Positions 45,565 to 56,344 of a stretch of 64,000 bases of DNA are shown piece after piece. The DNA lies in NCBI GenBank assembly GCA_035610365.1, contig CM069433.1, positions 179,506,882-179,570,881 on the forward strand. The letters are read 5' to 3'. The translations under genes and the position numbers were made by a program. Below the pieces are notes generated by a model. The model was given only the letters and a program-made list of their open reading frames with translations. It did no database searches and was not told the origin of the DNA. Each line of letters starts with the position of its first letter. Position 1 is the stretch's first letter. This DNA is from Aquatica leii (Eukaryota > Arthropoda > Insecta > Coleoptera > Lampyridae).

Positions 45565-45650
45565 CTTGGGGCAAAACGGGGTCCCAAGGACGGAGTAAAA
45601 CGGGACCCCGGTTTACCCCATCATCAAAACCCCATTCTGCCCTTAAAACA
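45565..45650 (-). repeat. probable terminal region of the pogo-like element
   Basis: Read on the minus strand it contains gggcagaatggggttttgat, gatggggtaaaccggggtcc and ggaccccgttttgcccc, a G-rich series typical of pogo-like ends in insects. It lies just upstream of the transposase start. No matching opposite end was found near 44.4 kb. Confidence 0.5.
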
Positions 45651-46033
45651 CGTGCTCAAATAAAACAAGAAAAAATCAGTGTGAAAGCGTTTTTGAAGCT
45701 ATGCGTTTGATAAAGTAGACTACATAAAGCCAATAACGATATAGCATAAACAAAACATCAATAACGTTTCGAAATATATGATCCAGTTTTATAACGTACG
45801 GAGTTTATAACACTATGCCGGACAAGGTCAAACTAACGTTCGCCCGATTCGTGCTGCGTCTCTTGCAGTGAAGGGTATTGATAGAGGGAATAATGCGTCT
45901 GAGATTTGGCAGGTTAATTCGAATGCAATTTACGTAAAATGGCGGTACGCCGTTATGCCCTAGATGCCCCTAACATGTTTGTCTACAAAATTGAATATGG
46001 TTAATTTGCAGTTACAAGTGTGACAGTCTAAAT

Positions 46034-46535
46034 TTGATTAAAACAAAGTCTATTTTATCAGCGTTTCTTGCGGGAGTTAAACTAATGAAGCAAAACATTG
46101 GACAGGACGAATTTTCCCAGTTTCCTAATTTGTCACAGACAAACTGGCAGGAAAGCGACGTTTCAACCTACGTTCAACGTTTAAATGTCCTCTATTCAGA
46201 TTTTGAAACTAGGTTTGAGGATGTTTTGACTATGGTAATACCATCGTGTATAATTTACTCATATGGTGACATGGACGAAACAAATCTCATAATACAAGAG
46301 GAACTGACTGAACTAAGTACAAACGAAAAACTTAAGGTTCAGTTTAAAAACGGATATCAGCAATTCTGGCTGCAAATAACATATCCGTTACTTATCCCGT
46401 ATTATGGAATATAGCGAGAAAACAGACTGGATATTATTAGTCGAGGAGATTTAAGATTAAACCTTACAAAATTGACGCCTAATGTTGATAATTTATTGTT
46501 AAAGCATCAGTTTCATCCTTCTCGCTAAAAACTTT
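46034..46535 (+). pseudogene. hAT (Charlie/GTF2IRD2-ZBED5-like) transposase C-terminal fragment
   Basis: The frame reads FLAGVKLMKQNIGQDEFSQF, YVQRLNVLYSDFETRFEDVL, NLIIQEELTELSTNEKLKVQ and QQFWLQITYPLLIPYYGI. It continues past a stop as SRGDLRLNLTKLTP and LLLKHQFHPSR. This is the C-terminal architecture of Charlie-type hAT transposases annotated as ZBED5 or GTF2IRD2-like, but the block between YPLL and SRGDLR (with the LFS/SxMK motif) is shortened. The 5' portion is missing. Confidence 0.72.
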
Positions 46536-46699
46536 ATTTATTGCTTAGTTTATTTTATGTTACGTATATTTTATATAACAGATACAAAATTTTATTTTGA
46601 GTAGTTTTAATTTAAATTCAATTAATAAATGCATAAAACTTAAGATATGTTTTTAACACTAAACTTCACCACAGTTAGAAATTTACAAAAAATTAATAT

Positions 46700-46776
46700 C
46701 AGGTAAGTAGTGGGTCTACCCAAATCCGAAAAATATGGCAAGGGGTCTACGACACAAAAAAGTTTGGGAACCTCTG
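46700..46776 (+). repeat. 3' terminus of the Charlie-type hAT
   Basis: On the minus strand the end reads cagaggttcccaaacttttt then gtcgtagacccc, the classic Charlie/hAT terminal sequence. The adjacent gtctagta (46777-46784) would be the 8-bp TSD; the left copy is lost because the element is 5'-truncated. Confidence 0.78.
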
Positions 46777-47006
46777 GTCTAGTAGAATAGTAGAATATAT
46801 GCAATAACTCTATATAAAATAAGCAAAGGAAACTTTGATAATAACGTAAAAAGCTTGGTTGCATCGTTGTCTAAAATATTGCAAAATTTTGAGTTCATTT
46901 ACATTCTTATATTGTGGTATAATATTTTAAGTAAAGTTAAGATTGTTAGTAAAATTATTCAAAAACCGAACATTGATGTTTAGTGTTGCTCATTTAAATA
47001 ATTTTA

Positions 47007-47724
47007 ATAATTTTTTGAAAGCTTATCGCTCCGATAAAGGTTTTAATGGCCTATTGATTGATGCTTAAGAAATAGCATCCAGCTTAGACATAGAACCTAA
47101 ATTCAAAAAACAAAGAGGTCTAAGACCGCGAAAAATAAAAAAAACACATTTTGATCATGAATGTGACGATGAAGCGATCCACGACAGACTTTAAAGTTCA
47201 AAGTTGGTTGTTTTTTTAATCGTCTAGATGTAATCATAACATCAGTCGAAGAGAGATTCCAATTACTTTCTTCTTACTCTAATAATTTTGCGTTTTTATG
47301 GAATATTGATAAATTTAAAAATCATTCTGAAAACGAACAATTAGAACTATGTCAAAAAGTTGAATAATTATTAAACGACAAAACTCGCAATGAACGATAC
47401 ATAACTGCCGTGGAACTTGTTAAAGAATTGCAATATTTACGAAATTTTGATGAAAAAGTTATTACGTCTCCAGAAGAAACTTTAAATTATATAACAATTA
47501 ACAACTTACTGGATTCTTTTTCTAATACGAACATAATACTTCGTATTTTATTAACACTGCCGGTTTCTGTTGCTACCGCAGAATCTTTTTCAAAACTCAA
47601 AATAATAAAAAATTATTTAAGATCGAACATGAGGCAAAACCGACTAAATAATCTTGCTATCATTTCAATAGAAACGGACCAGCTAAAAGAATTAGACACC
47701 AAAAATTTACTTAACCTTCCGTAG
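47007..47724 (+). pseudogene. hAT transposase (ZMYM1-like) C-terminal third, cut by piggyBac
   Basis: It reads KAYRSDKGFNGLLIDA, EIASSLDIEPKFKKQRGLRP and FDHECDDEAIHDRL (47020-47200), then across frame breaks TSVEERFQLLSSYSNNFAFL. The dimerisation block at 47410-47724 contains LLTLPVSVATAESFSKLKII, KNYLRSNMRQNRLNNLAIIS and LKELDTKNLLN. Its last codons run into the TTAA (47711-47714) that begins the piggyBac element, so the final residues of that frame and its stop belong to piggyBac DNA. It differs from the other hAT copies here, so it is a separate family member. Confidence 0.82.
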
Positions 47725-47997
47725 CTAACACAGCGTCTGTGAGACCGACGCCTAAGAAAATTTCCGATTATTCCCGAAGAATCGCGAACGCGCTTGGCCA
47801 TCATCAATAGCTGATTTTCTAGGGCTAGTGGACTCAGTATCAAAATTACAGCGGAGGTGAATTGTTGTAGCATGTATTAAGTATTCGGTCTCTGAGACGG
47901 ATGTGAGTTGTGGTGTAACTTTTGTGGTAAGTTACATTTTGTTTTATTTTGTAAGAATTGTACTAATTATTAATTGTTTTTAGAGATTTCCGTAAAT

Positions 47998-49247
47998 ATG
48001 GCTTCTTTAATTTATGAAGAAGAAGAAAGACGACTACAATGTATGCTTGATGAAGTTGAAACGGACGTAGACGTAGCAGAAGATAGCGATTCAAGTTTGG
48101 GGGAAGACAATATTGAGATTCAAGAAGAATATTCCGACAGTGAACAAGACATAACAGATAACGAACTAAATGGAAGTGGAAGCTGTGAACAGAGAAGAGA
48201 AACTCGCATACCTTGCATGATGGGAAAAGATGGAACCAAGTGGAGAAAACATTGCCACTGATATCCCAATGTAAGAACTCGACGCCATAATATCTTAACC
48301 CAGTTACCAGGAGTAAAGGGTGAAGCAAAGGATAAAAAAACACCAATCGAAATATGGAGTTTATTTATTACAGATGCAATGTTACAAAATATTGTTCTTA
48401 ACACCAACAAAAATATCGTGGCAAAAAATGATTCGGAAACATATAGAACAGCAAGAACGACAGATATTGATGAACTGAAAGCATTTGTGGGCTATTACAT
48501 TTTGGTGGTGTAATGAAAAGCAATTTTCAAAATGCTGCTGATTTATTCAGATCAGACGGTATGGGTTTAGAAATGTTTAGGTTGACCATGTCCTTAGAGA
48601 GGTTTAAATTTTTGCTTCGAAACATTCGTCTGGACGATAAAGAAACAAGACCTGCAAGAAAGGAATATGATGAATTAGCAGCGATTAGAGAGTTCTTTGA
48701 AGATTTTAACAATAACCTACCAAAATTCTTCTCCCTTTCACAGTATACAACAATCGATGAAATGTTATGGGCATTCAGAGGAAGATGTGGGTTTCGAGTA
48801 TATATACCATCGAAACCCAACAAATATTGCCTAAAAGTGTATGCATTAGTAGATGCAAACATTTTCTATACTGCGAAAATGGAAATATATGTTGGTCAAC
48901 AACAATTAGAGGGGCCATTTTATGTAGACACATCAAATATGTTTCTGGTGCCAAGATTATGCCAACCAATTTCTGGATCTAATCGGAATCTCACAACAGA
49001 CAATTTCTTTTCAAGTATTCCATTAGCATATACTCTTCTCCAAAAGCATAAACTGACACTTGTAGGTACTTTGAGAAAGTATAAACCGCAAATACCACCA
49101 GATATGATGATAAAGAGGCCCGAAAAGATTTGAAGAGAAAAGTACCTTAGTATCGTATATCCCTAAACCACAAAAAAACGTATTTATTCTTTCAACTATG
49201 CATCTTGACGACTCCACTGATGCGGAAACAGGAAAACCATCGATTAT
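47998..49247 (+). pseudogene. piggyBac transposase, N-terminal and central part
   Basis: The start ATG at 47998 opens an acidic N terminus (MASLIYEEEERR, then SSLGEDNIEIQEEYSDSEQD). A TGA at 48260 and a one-base frameshift near 48490 interrupt the DDE_Tnp_1_7 domain: LPGVKGEAKDKKTPIEIWSL, AFVGLLHFGGV, LEMFRLTMSLERFKFLLRNI, RFDDK-type block, then TIDEMLWAFRGRCGFRVYIP (first catalytic Asp) and PSKPNKYCLKVYALVDANIF. LTTDNFFSSIPLAYTLLQKH (second Asp) and LVGTLRKYKPQIP follow. After a frameshift near 49128 it continues TLVSYIPKPQKNVFILSTMH and stops at the BEL insertion in KPSI. Confidence 0.9.
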
Positions 49248-49634
49248 TGTACAATTTTGTATAATCTATAAATATTTAAATTATTTGAATTTTTACCGCT
49301 TGTTAAGTTTTGTGTTGTTAGCGCTTGCGGGTTGCTTACGTTGAGCGTGTGGCGTTGCAAAATAGACCAGTGTATTGTTAAGGGTGCTAAGGTACATACT
49401 TGATACCTCCTTGTATGCCCAAGTATCGGCACATTTATAATTACTAGAATCTGTTTATACTGCGTTTTTGTATTACCAGTGTACAGTTTAGTGCATTAAC
49501 ATTTATGTTTTCTTTTGATTTGAGGCGTTTACTTTTATTTTGAAATCCAGCATTTACGGCAGCGTTTTCCTTCTTGAAGACGTTGAATTTATTTTTTCTT
49601 GAACTCTTGTATCCACAAATTCTACAACGATACC
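49248..49634 (+). repeat. BEL 5' LTR
   Basis: 387 bp, tgtacaattttgtataatct at the start and acaacgatacc at the end. It terminates the piggyBac frame. Nearly identical to 55638-56029. Confidence 0.95.
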
Positions 49635-50087
49635 AAGTTTGGTCCTTCGTCAGCCGAATTTATGGCTTTCGCTTCGATTTTTCAAAAAAAAAACATTTAA
49701 TTCATTGACAAATGTGTTGGAGGAAGAACGCAACATAGTGTTACCTCTGCAACAAAGAGAGATAGTAGCAAGATCATTTTCCCGGCATTTCGCAGGTGTG
49801 ACTTAAGGGTGCGGTTGCCTTTTGAGCTGTCTTCGTCTATCCATAAAAGCGTGAGTAAGTCTTTCCTTCTTTATCATATCACCTATTGTTACGGCGTATA
49901 AAATAATTTCGTTATTAATTTTGTTTGTAAATGTAACACGTATCCGCATAGTGTTTCAGCATTTTTAACAGCAAATTCGATCATTATCATCGATTATTAT
50001 AATAATTCAATCATTCGCAAATTAAAATTTTGCATTTTACATTTGATATACAGTTTTGTGTAATTATTATAGAACGGTTTAAATACA

Positions 50088-51042
50088 ATGACCTCAAAGA
50101 AAGAAATAAAATTACTTTTTGTAAATGCCAAGGGCATTATCCTACAATTAGAAGAATTTAAAGATCTGCTTGATTCTATTAATGAAAATCTTTCAGAAAC
50201 TAATTTAAAACGACTCAAATTCGAGCTTGATATTTTTAAACCTTTATTGGACGAATACAAAAAAAACTATTAATTCAATAATAGCTAACAATTCTGATAT
50301 CGGTGACTTACTAAGTCTCACTGAATTCCGTAAGCAATACGTTTATTATTCAATTAATGCCGAAGGTTTATTAGAGCATAATAATAAACAAAAACTTTTT
50401 TCCCGTAGCAGTTCAAGCGAATCCATTGCAAGTAATCGTGGTACAAAAGACAATATTAAGCTGCCTACAATTTCTCTACCTATTTTCGATGGTAGTTACC
50501 AAAACTTTAGGAGTTTTTTCGAAACCTTTGAAGCGCTTGTCGGCTACAACCCTGACTTGTCCCAGACAGAAAAATTTTTATATTTAAAAAATTGTTTAAA
50601 GGGCCCTGCCGGCGAAATGATAAATGAACTTAAATCTACAGAATCAAATTACAATGTAGCGATTCAATTGCTAAAGGAACGTTACGATAATAGAAAACTA
50701 CTAATTTTCAGTCATTTTGATTCACTGTTTGAACGCCCTAGATTAACAAAAGACTCAAGCTTAAGGAAATTTTACGACAATCTTATTAAACATTTACGGG
50801 CTGTGGAAAATGAAAACACGACGGACGCCAAATACAAAAACGCCGTCATAGCATATATAGTAAAAAACAAGACTGATCCTCGCACGTCGACTGAGTTTGC
50901 CAAAAATTTTCTCAAAAGAATTCCTACAATTCACGAAATTTCTCAGTTTTTATCAGACAAATGTAACGTTATTGACGACACAATAAATCTCGCGGAATCT
51001 TTAAATTCCGTTAAGAAAAGTATCTCTAAGAACATACACTAG
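50088..51042 (+). pseudogene. BEL gag (DUF1759-type)
   Basis: The start is at ATG 50088 (MTSKKEIKLLFVNAKGI). A frameshift occurs in the A-run near 50262. The DUF1759 region follows: LPTISLPIFDGSYQNFRSFF, TFEALVGYNPDLSQTEKFLY, LKNCLKGPAGEMINELK, LLKERYDNRKLLIFSHFDSL. A stop ends the frame at 51042, before the zinc-knuckle segment. Confidence 0.92.
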
Positions 51043-51770
51043 CCCAAACATCATATGCTTGCATCTTATGTAAAGAGCAGCATTTTTTAAATCATTGTCC
51101 ATCATTTTTGGCCTTATCTACCAAAGCTCGTTTTCACAAGGCAAAATCTTCAAAATTATGCCTAGTTTGTCTTCGCCACGGCGCCAATTCAAAGTGTACT
51201 TCTACACTAAATTGTAAGTTTTGCAATCAACGTCATAATACGTTGCTGTGTTTTAAAAATACGAAGTCTTCTGGCCAAAATGATACACGACCCACTCAAA
51301 TGATTCGAGCGCATCTCATCTTGTTCCGGAAACATCTCAAACAACTGAAACTCCTACAAGCGCTTCTGTTTGCAATTTTTCTAGATTCTCTGAGGTTATA
51401 TTAGCTACGGTTCACGTTAAGGTCAGCTACGGGGACACGATTTTTACTATACGTGGTTTGTTGAACCCAGGTTCACAACATAATCTTATTACAGAAAGCT
51501 TGCACAATAGATTAAATTCTCCTTGCAAGCTCATTAATCTTATTTTAAGAGGTGTAAACGACATTACTTCGTTCTGCTCCAAATACACTTCGGTGAAATT
51601 AGAATCCACTACCGGACGTTTTAAGACGGGTATCGATTGTCTAATCGTACCTACAATTACTGATCAGCTCCCTCGATTCGATTCAGCAGGGATCTTCTAG
51701 ACATCCCACCTCATTGTCGTCTTGCGGACAATTCTTATCACGAACCCGGAGCCATCGATATTTTACTCGG
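51043..51770 (+). pseudogene. BEL zinc knuckle and aspartic protease (DUF1758-like)
   Basis: Cys-rich motifs CILCKEQHFLNHC, KLCLVCLRHGANSKC and CKFCNQRHNTLLC occupy 51055-51255. The protease region at 51425-51700 has FTIRGLLNPGSQHNLITESL, where the family has LLDSGS; the catalytic Asp is replaced by Asn and the next Ser by Pro, so the protease is dead. Frame breaks near 51100, 51400 and 51690 separate the pieces. Confidence 0.85.
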
Positions 51771-51777
51771 TTCTGCT

Positions 51778-53823
51778 TTGTTTTACAAAACTCTCTTACC
51801 CCAAAAACTTTCTTTGGGCACTTTCTTGCCAACTCTACAAGGCACTTTATTAGGTTGGGTTATTGCAGGTGATCTACCAAATAATTTTACTTTGTCCTCA
51901 GAAACTTCAGACCGAGAAAATTCGGCAATAACATGCCATACCACAACTCAGAGCAGTGACTCGGATTTTGATCTACGTCACTCGCTAACTAAATTCTGGG
52001 AATTGGCGAATCCTGTTCCCATCTGCAAAAGATCTTTACTTTCTAGAAAAGAAAGATTTTGCGAAGATCATTTTGCAAATACAATCTGTCGTGATGACAC
52101 TGGTCATCTCGTGGTTTCAATGCCATTTAACTCGAAATTACTATTGTTAGGTGATTCTACGCAAGTAGTTGAATCCAGTTTCTTTAATTTGAAGAAACGT
52201 CTCCAAAATTTAACTACGCTTCTCAAGGAATATTCTCAATTTATGGCTGAATACGAATCCATGGGTCACATGACCAAAATTTCTGAATTTGAAGTACATA
52301 GTCCTTCCGAACTTGTATCAATAGAAACAATTAATGGCCCTATTGACATCGCGGACATTCCTCCGCAATATTTTCCTCATCATGCTGTAATCAAACAGTA
52401 ATCTCTAACAACAAAACTGCGTGTAGTTTTTGACGCTAGCGCAAAATCATCTACTAACGTGTCAGTCAATGACACACAAATTACCGGACCTCAAGTGCAG
52501 GATAATTTATTCGATATCTTACTTCGTTTCCGAATCCATCCAGTCGCCCTCTGTGGTGACATTGCAAAAATGTACCGGATAATCAATGTCGATTCTCCTT
52601 GCCGCAAATTTCAACACATTCTTTGGAGAGATAGCCCTACTAAACCTCTTGCAACGTATCGTTTAAATACCGTTACCTACGGTACCGCTTCGGCCAGTTA
52701 CTTGGCTACGCGTTGCTTGAAGTACCTCGCCGAGTCGCATAAAGATTCTTTTCCGGAGGCCTTTCAAGTGCTTTTCAAACATTTCTACATGGACGATCTA
52801 TTGTTTTCTACAGACTACGTAGAGAATGCAATAAAAATCATGAAAGACCTCTCTTTCATACTCTGTTCGTCAGGATTTACAATTCGTAAATTCCTCTCAA
52901 ACATAGCGGAGGTTTTCGATACTTCGAGTTCCGAAAACGTTGAATTAGTTATTCTACCCATGGAGGAACGTTCTGATTTGAAAACTCTAGGTATTCATTG
53001 GAATGCTATAAAAGATTACTTATTTTGTAAAATCAATTTGCCCAACGACAATTCAGTGCCCACCAAAAGGCAAATTTTATCTATCGTTTCTAAAATTTTT
53101 GACCCTTTAGGTTTCTTTTCTCCGCTTGTCGTTCGAGGCAAGCTATTGATTCAAAGCCTATGGCAACTCGGTCTTGGATGGGACGATCCGATTCCAGAAG
53201 ATGTTATGTCCCAATGGTCCGACTTTAAAGGCCAACTCGAGTTCTTGGGCAACATTCACATTCCACGTTGAACCGCGTCGGCATCTTTGAATCCGTCTTA
53301 TTCTTGCACGTGTTCTCAGTCAGTCATTTTTCCTGTTTCGTAATTGCAGGTCAAATTGAACGGCTTTTGCGATAGCAGTTCGGTGGCATATGGTTGCTGT
53401 TTCTATCTGCGCTACGTCCTCTCAGATGGCTGCGTTTGCAGCAATTTATTATTTTCTAAATCAAAGGTCGCCCCCTTGCGCACAATCACTATTCCTCGGT
53501 TAGAGCTTTGTGCCGCCGTATTAATGGCACAATGGTGTTTTAAAACACTCAATACTCTAGACATCATTTTTCATAAGGTTTTTCTGTGGACGGATTCAAA
53601 AATCGTCTTAAGTTGGATCAATTCTGTTCCAAATAAATATAATGTTTTTGTCGCCAATCGCATCGCAGTTATTCAAGAATGTACTAACATTCAGGATTGG
53701 TATCACGTTGCCACGTCCAATAATCTTGCAGATTTAGTGTCACGCGGGACAAGTATTTCTGCTTTAACCTCTAATCAGTTATGGTTTCAAGCTCCAGAGT
53801 TTCTTCTTAACAAGGAATTTTAA
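51778..53823 (+). pseudogene. BEL reverse transcriptase and RNase H
   Basis: One reading frame spans the region with stops at 52399-52401, 53269-53271 and 53341-53343. Before RT: GTLLGWVIAGDLPNNF, HSLTKFWELANPVP, CRDDTGHLVVSMPF. RT: KLRVVFDASAKS, RFRIHPVALCGDIAKMYRII (first catalytic Asp), LNTVTYGTASASYLATRCLK, FYMDDLLFSTD (active site) and IVSKIFDPLGFFSPLVVRGK. RNase H: LNGFCDSSSVAYGCCFYLRY, TIPRLELCAAVLMAQ, FLWTDSKIVLSWI. Domain order and motifs are those of Pao/BEL. Confidence 0.93.
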
Positions 53824-54052
53824 TGGGACATCAACCCTAATATTATTGACTTGGATGAATATACTGTAAGAAAGAGCACGATTTTAATAAGTGCGACCGT
53901 AACTCAACCAAGAAATTTTTGAATTATATTCATCCTTAGGTAAGGTACAAAGAGTTTTTTCTTACGTTCGCAGATTTATTTACAATTGTCGCAGTTCTGA
54001 CAAACTAACTGGCCCATTAAAGATCAATGAAATCAATGGTTCTTTATTAACA

Positions 54053-55391
54053 TTGACTAAGTTATGTCATCACGAGTCTTTCGATACAGAAATTAATTAC
54101 ATAAAAATTAATCGTAACTTAAGGTCTTCTAATATACAATCATTGAATCCCTTTTTGGATACCAACGGATGCCTCCGTGTAGGGGGCCGATTAATTAATT
54201 CGGACTTTAAGTACGACAAAAAAAATACATTATTATTGCCCAAAAGTCTCACAAATTTACTGAACTAATCGTTCGAAACTATCATAAGGAGCTACTACAC
54301 GGTGGTGCACAACAATTGCTCTATAATATTAGAGAGCGTTTCTGGCCAATCGGTGGCCTAGCTCACATCAAAAAACTTTTAAAGGATTGCATTCGGTGCT
54401 TCAAAACCAAACCACTTATTCGGCATCCCATGATGGGAAATTTGCCAGTTTCACGGTTAAATCCTGTTTACCCTTTTTATAACGTCGGCCTGGACTATGC
54501 AGGCCCGATAATGATAAAATACAGAGTCACAAGGGGTGCGCGTCTTACAAAATGCTATATATGCGTATTTGTCTGCATGGTGACTCGTGCCATACATTTA
54601 GAGCTTGTTACTTCTTTGTCTACGGACGCTTTTTTAAATACTCTTAAAAGATTTATTGCCCGTAGAGGCATTCCTAACTGTATATCAAGTGATAATGGAA
54701 CCAATTTTCGCTGTGCTAAGACTAAGATTGATAATTTGTACTCATTATTACATACAAAGAATCTCATGACAAAATTACTAGTTATTTGTATAAAAGTTCA
54801 ATTAAATGGGATTTTATAAACCCAAGGTCTGTCCATGAAGGCGGCCTTTGGGAAGGAGCTGTTAAATCTGTTAAAACACATCTAAGACGAGTCCTCGGTA
54901 ACGCGAATTTAACTTTCAAAGAATTGTATACGTCTCTAACAATGATAGAGTCGATTCTAAATTCGAGGCCGTTATCCCGAATTTCATCGGATCCTGATGA
55001 CCTTATTCCTCTGTCTTCTGGTCACTTCCTCATAGGCCGTCCTTTAAATTCTTTACCCAAACCTGATCTTACTCACATCATGGACAATCGCTTGCGAACG
55101 TACCAACGATCTCAAAAACTAGTTCAGCATTTCTGGAGACGGTGGAGTAAAGAGGTAGTCACTGATTTTCAACGACGTCAGAAATGGTTCAAGCATCTGC
55201 CTGATCTTCTCTGTCTCGATTCCTGCGTCTTGCTCCAAGATGACAACTTACCACCACTTCAGTGGCATCTTGGACGTGTCGTTCAGCTTCATCATGGGCA
55301 CGACAACGTGCTACGCGCAGCTTCTGTAAAACTATCCAACGGAAGTGTCGTGCGGCGTTCAGTGCATCGGTTGTGTGTGTTGCCTACCTAG
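54053..55391 (+). pseudogene. BEL integrase with C-terminal DUF5641-like domain
   Basis: The zinc-binding N domain is spread over 54053-54410 (LRVGGRLINSDF, then YHKELLHGG, LLKDCIRCFKTKPLIRHPMM). The catalytic core at 54480-54740 shows NVGLDYAGPIMIK (first Asp), FVCMVTRAIHLELVTSLS, RRGIPNCISSDNGTNF (second Asp). After a frameshift it continues PRSVHEGGLWEGAVKSVKTH (Glu region) and YTSLTMIESILNSRPL. DUF5641-like: GHFLIGRPLNSLPKPDLTHI and QHFWRRWSKEVVTDFQRRQK. Frame breaks occur at about 54265 and 54770. Confidence 0.92.
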
Positions 55392-55637
55392 TTTAACTTT
55401 GCTCGCCATTTACTAGGTCTCGCAATAATTCAAGTAGACGCTTGCGCTTAGGACTTAAGCTTAAACATACTAATATTTTGAGTTTGGCCTTTCTTTTATT
55501 TTGGATATTGAAGTTTAGATTTATTGTACTTATACTCATTTTTATTACGTTAATCTAACTTGTATGTTACTTATTTGAAGTTGTCACACGTAGTTTTATT
55601 TAAGTTGTTGAAATCTGAGTGATTTCAAGGCGGGGAG

Positions 55638-56029
55638 TGTACAGTTTTGTATAATCTATAAATATTTAAATTATTTGAATTCTTACCGCTTGTTAAGTTG
55701 TGTTGTGTTGTTAGCGCTTGCGGGTTGCTTACGTTGAGCATGTGGCGTTGCTAAATAGACCAGTGTATTGTTAAGGGTGCTAAGGTACATACTTGATACC
55801 TCCTTGTATGCCCAAGTATCGGCACATTTATAATTACTAGAATCTGTTTATACTGCGTTTTTGTATTACCAGTGTACAGTTTAGTGCATTAAAATTTTTA
55901 AGTTTTCTTTTGATTCGAGGCGTTTACTGTTATTTTGAAATCCAGCATTTACGGCAGCGTTTTCCTTCTTGAAGACGTTGAATTTATTTTTTTTTGAACT
56001 GTTGTATCCACAAATTCTACAACGATACA
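55638..56029 (+). repeat. BEL 3' LTR
   Basis: 392 bp, tgtacagttttgtataatct to acaacgataca, preceded by the purine tract aaggcggggag and followed by the TSD attat. Confidence 0.95.
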
Positions 56030-56034
56030 ATTAT

Positions 56035-56300
56035 AATCGACTATAACAAGACCAAAGGCGGAGTGGATACGATTGACAAGTTATGCGCAGCTTATAACTG
56101 CGCTAGGATTACCCGCCGCTGGCCTCTTCTTTTTTTTATGGCCTGTTGAATATAGCAGATATTAATTCTTACATTATATATAAAAATAACAATATCGACA
56201 ATAATTTAAATTTGCACAAGGACACCAAAAGTGCTAGGCGCGGGCCTGGGTAACTTCACAGATTCACGAATGAGGAGAGTTTGTGAAGTTACACTTTTCT
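56035..56300 (+). pseudogene. piggyBac transposase, C-terminal part after the BEL insertion
   Basis: Directly after the BEL TSD the sequence reads DYNKTKGGVDTIDKLCAAYN (third catalytic Asp) and CARITRRWPLLFFYGLLNIA, then DINSYIIYKN, in phase with KPSI at 49247 once the retrotransposon and one TSD are discounted. A frameshift lies in the T-run at 56129-56137. A short basic piece (LHKDTKSARRGPG) follows before a TAA near 56251; the Cys-rich C-terminal domain is not evident. Confidence 0.88.
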
Positions 56301-56344
56301 AGATAAACAACTAATTTTTAAGCAAATTATATGTTATTAGTTAA

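Larger units (their letters stand above)
49248..56029 (+). mobile_element. Pao/BEL LTR retrotransposon with both LTRs and 5-bp TSD
   Basis: The LTRs begin tgtaca and end gatac(c/a). A 5-bp duplication, attat, flanks the element at 49243-49247 and 56030-56034. Internal order is gag, zinc knuckles, aspartic protease, RT, RNase H, integrase with a C-terminal DUF5641-like part. A purine tract (aaggcggggag) directly precedes the 3' LTR, and tttggtccttcg just inside the 5' LTR is typical of BEL leaders. LTRs differ at roughly a dozen positions by eye and the coding region has many lesions, so it is old and inactive. Confidence 0.95.
47715..56300 (+). mobile_element. piggyBac element, split by a Pao/BEL insertion
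   Basis: It begins at a TTAA target (47711-47714) with ccttccgtagctaacacagc and tgtgagaccgacgcc, piggyBac-like in composition. A probable 5' untranslated intron (gtaagt near 47931, tttttag at 47975-47982) precedes the ATG at 47998. The gene is interrupted at 49247 by the BEL element and resumes at 56035. The 3' terminal repeat could not be placed with confidence; imperfect candidates lie near 56235-56340. Confidence 0.75.
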
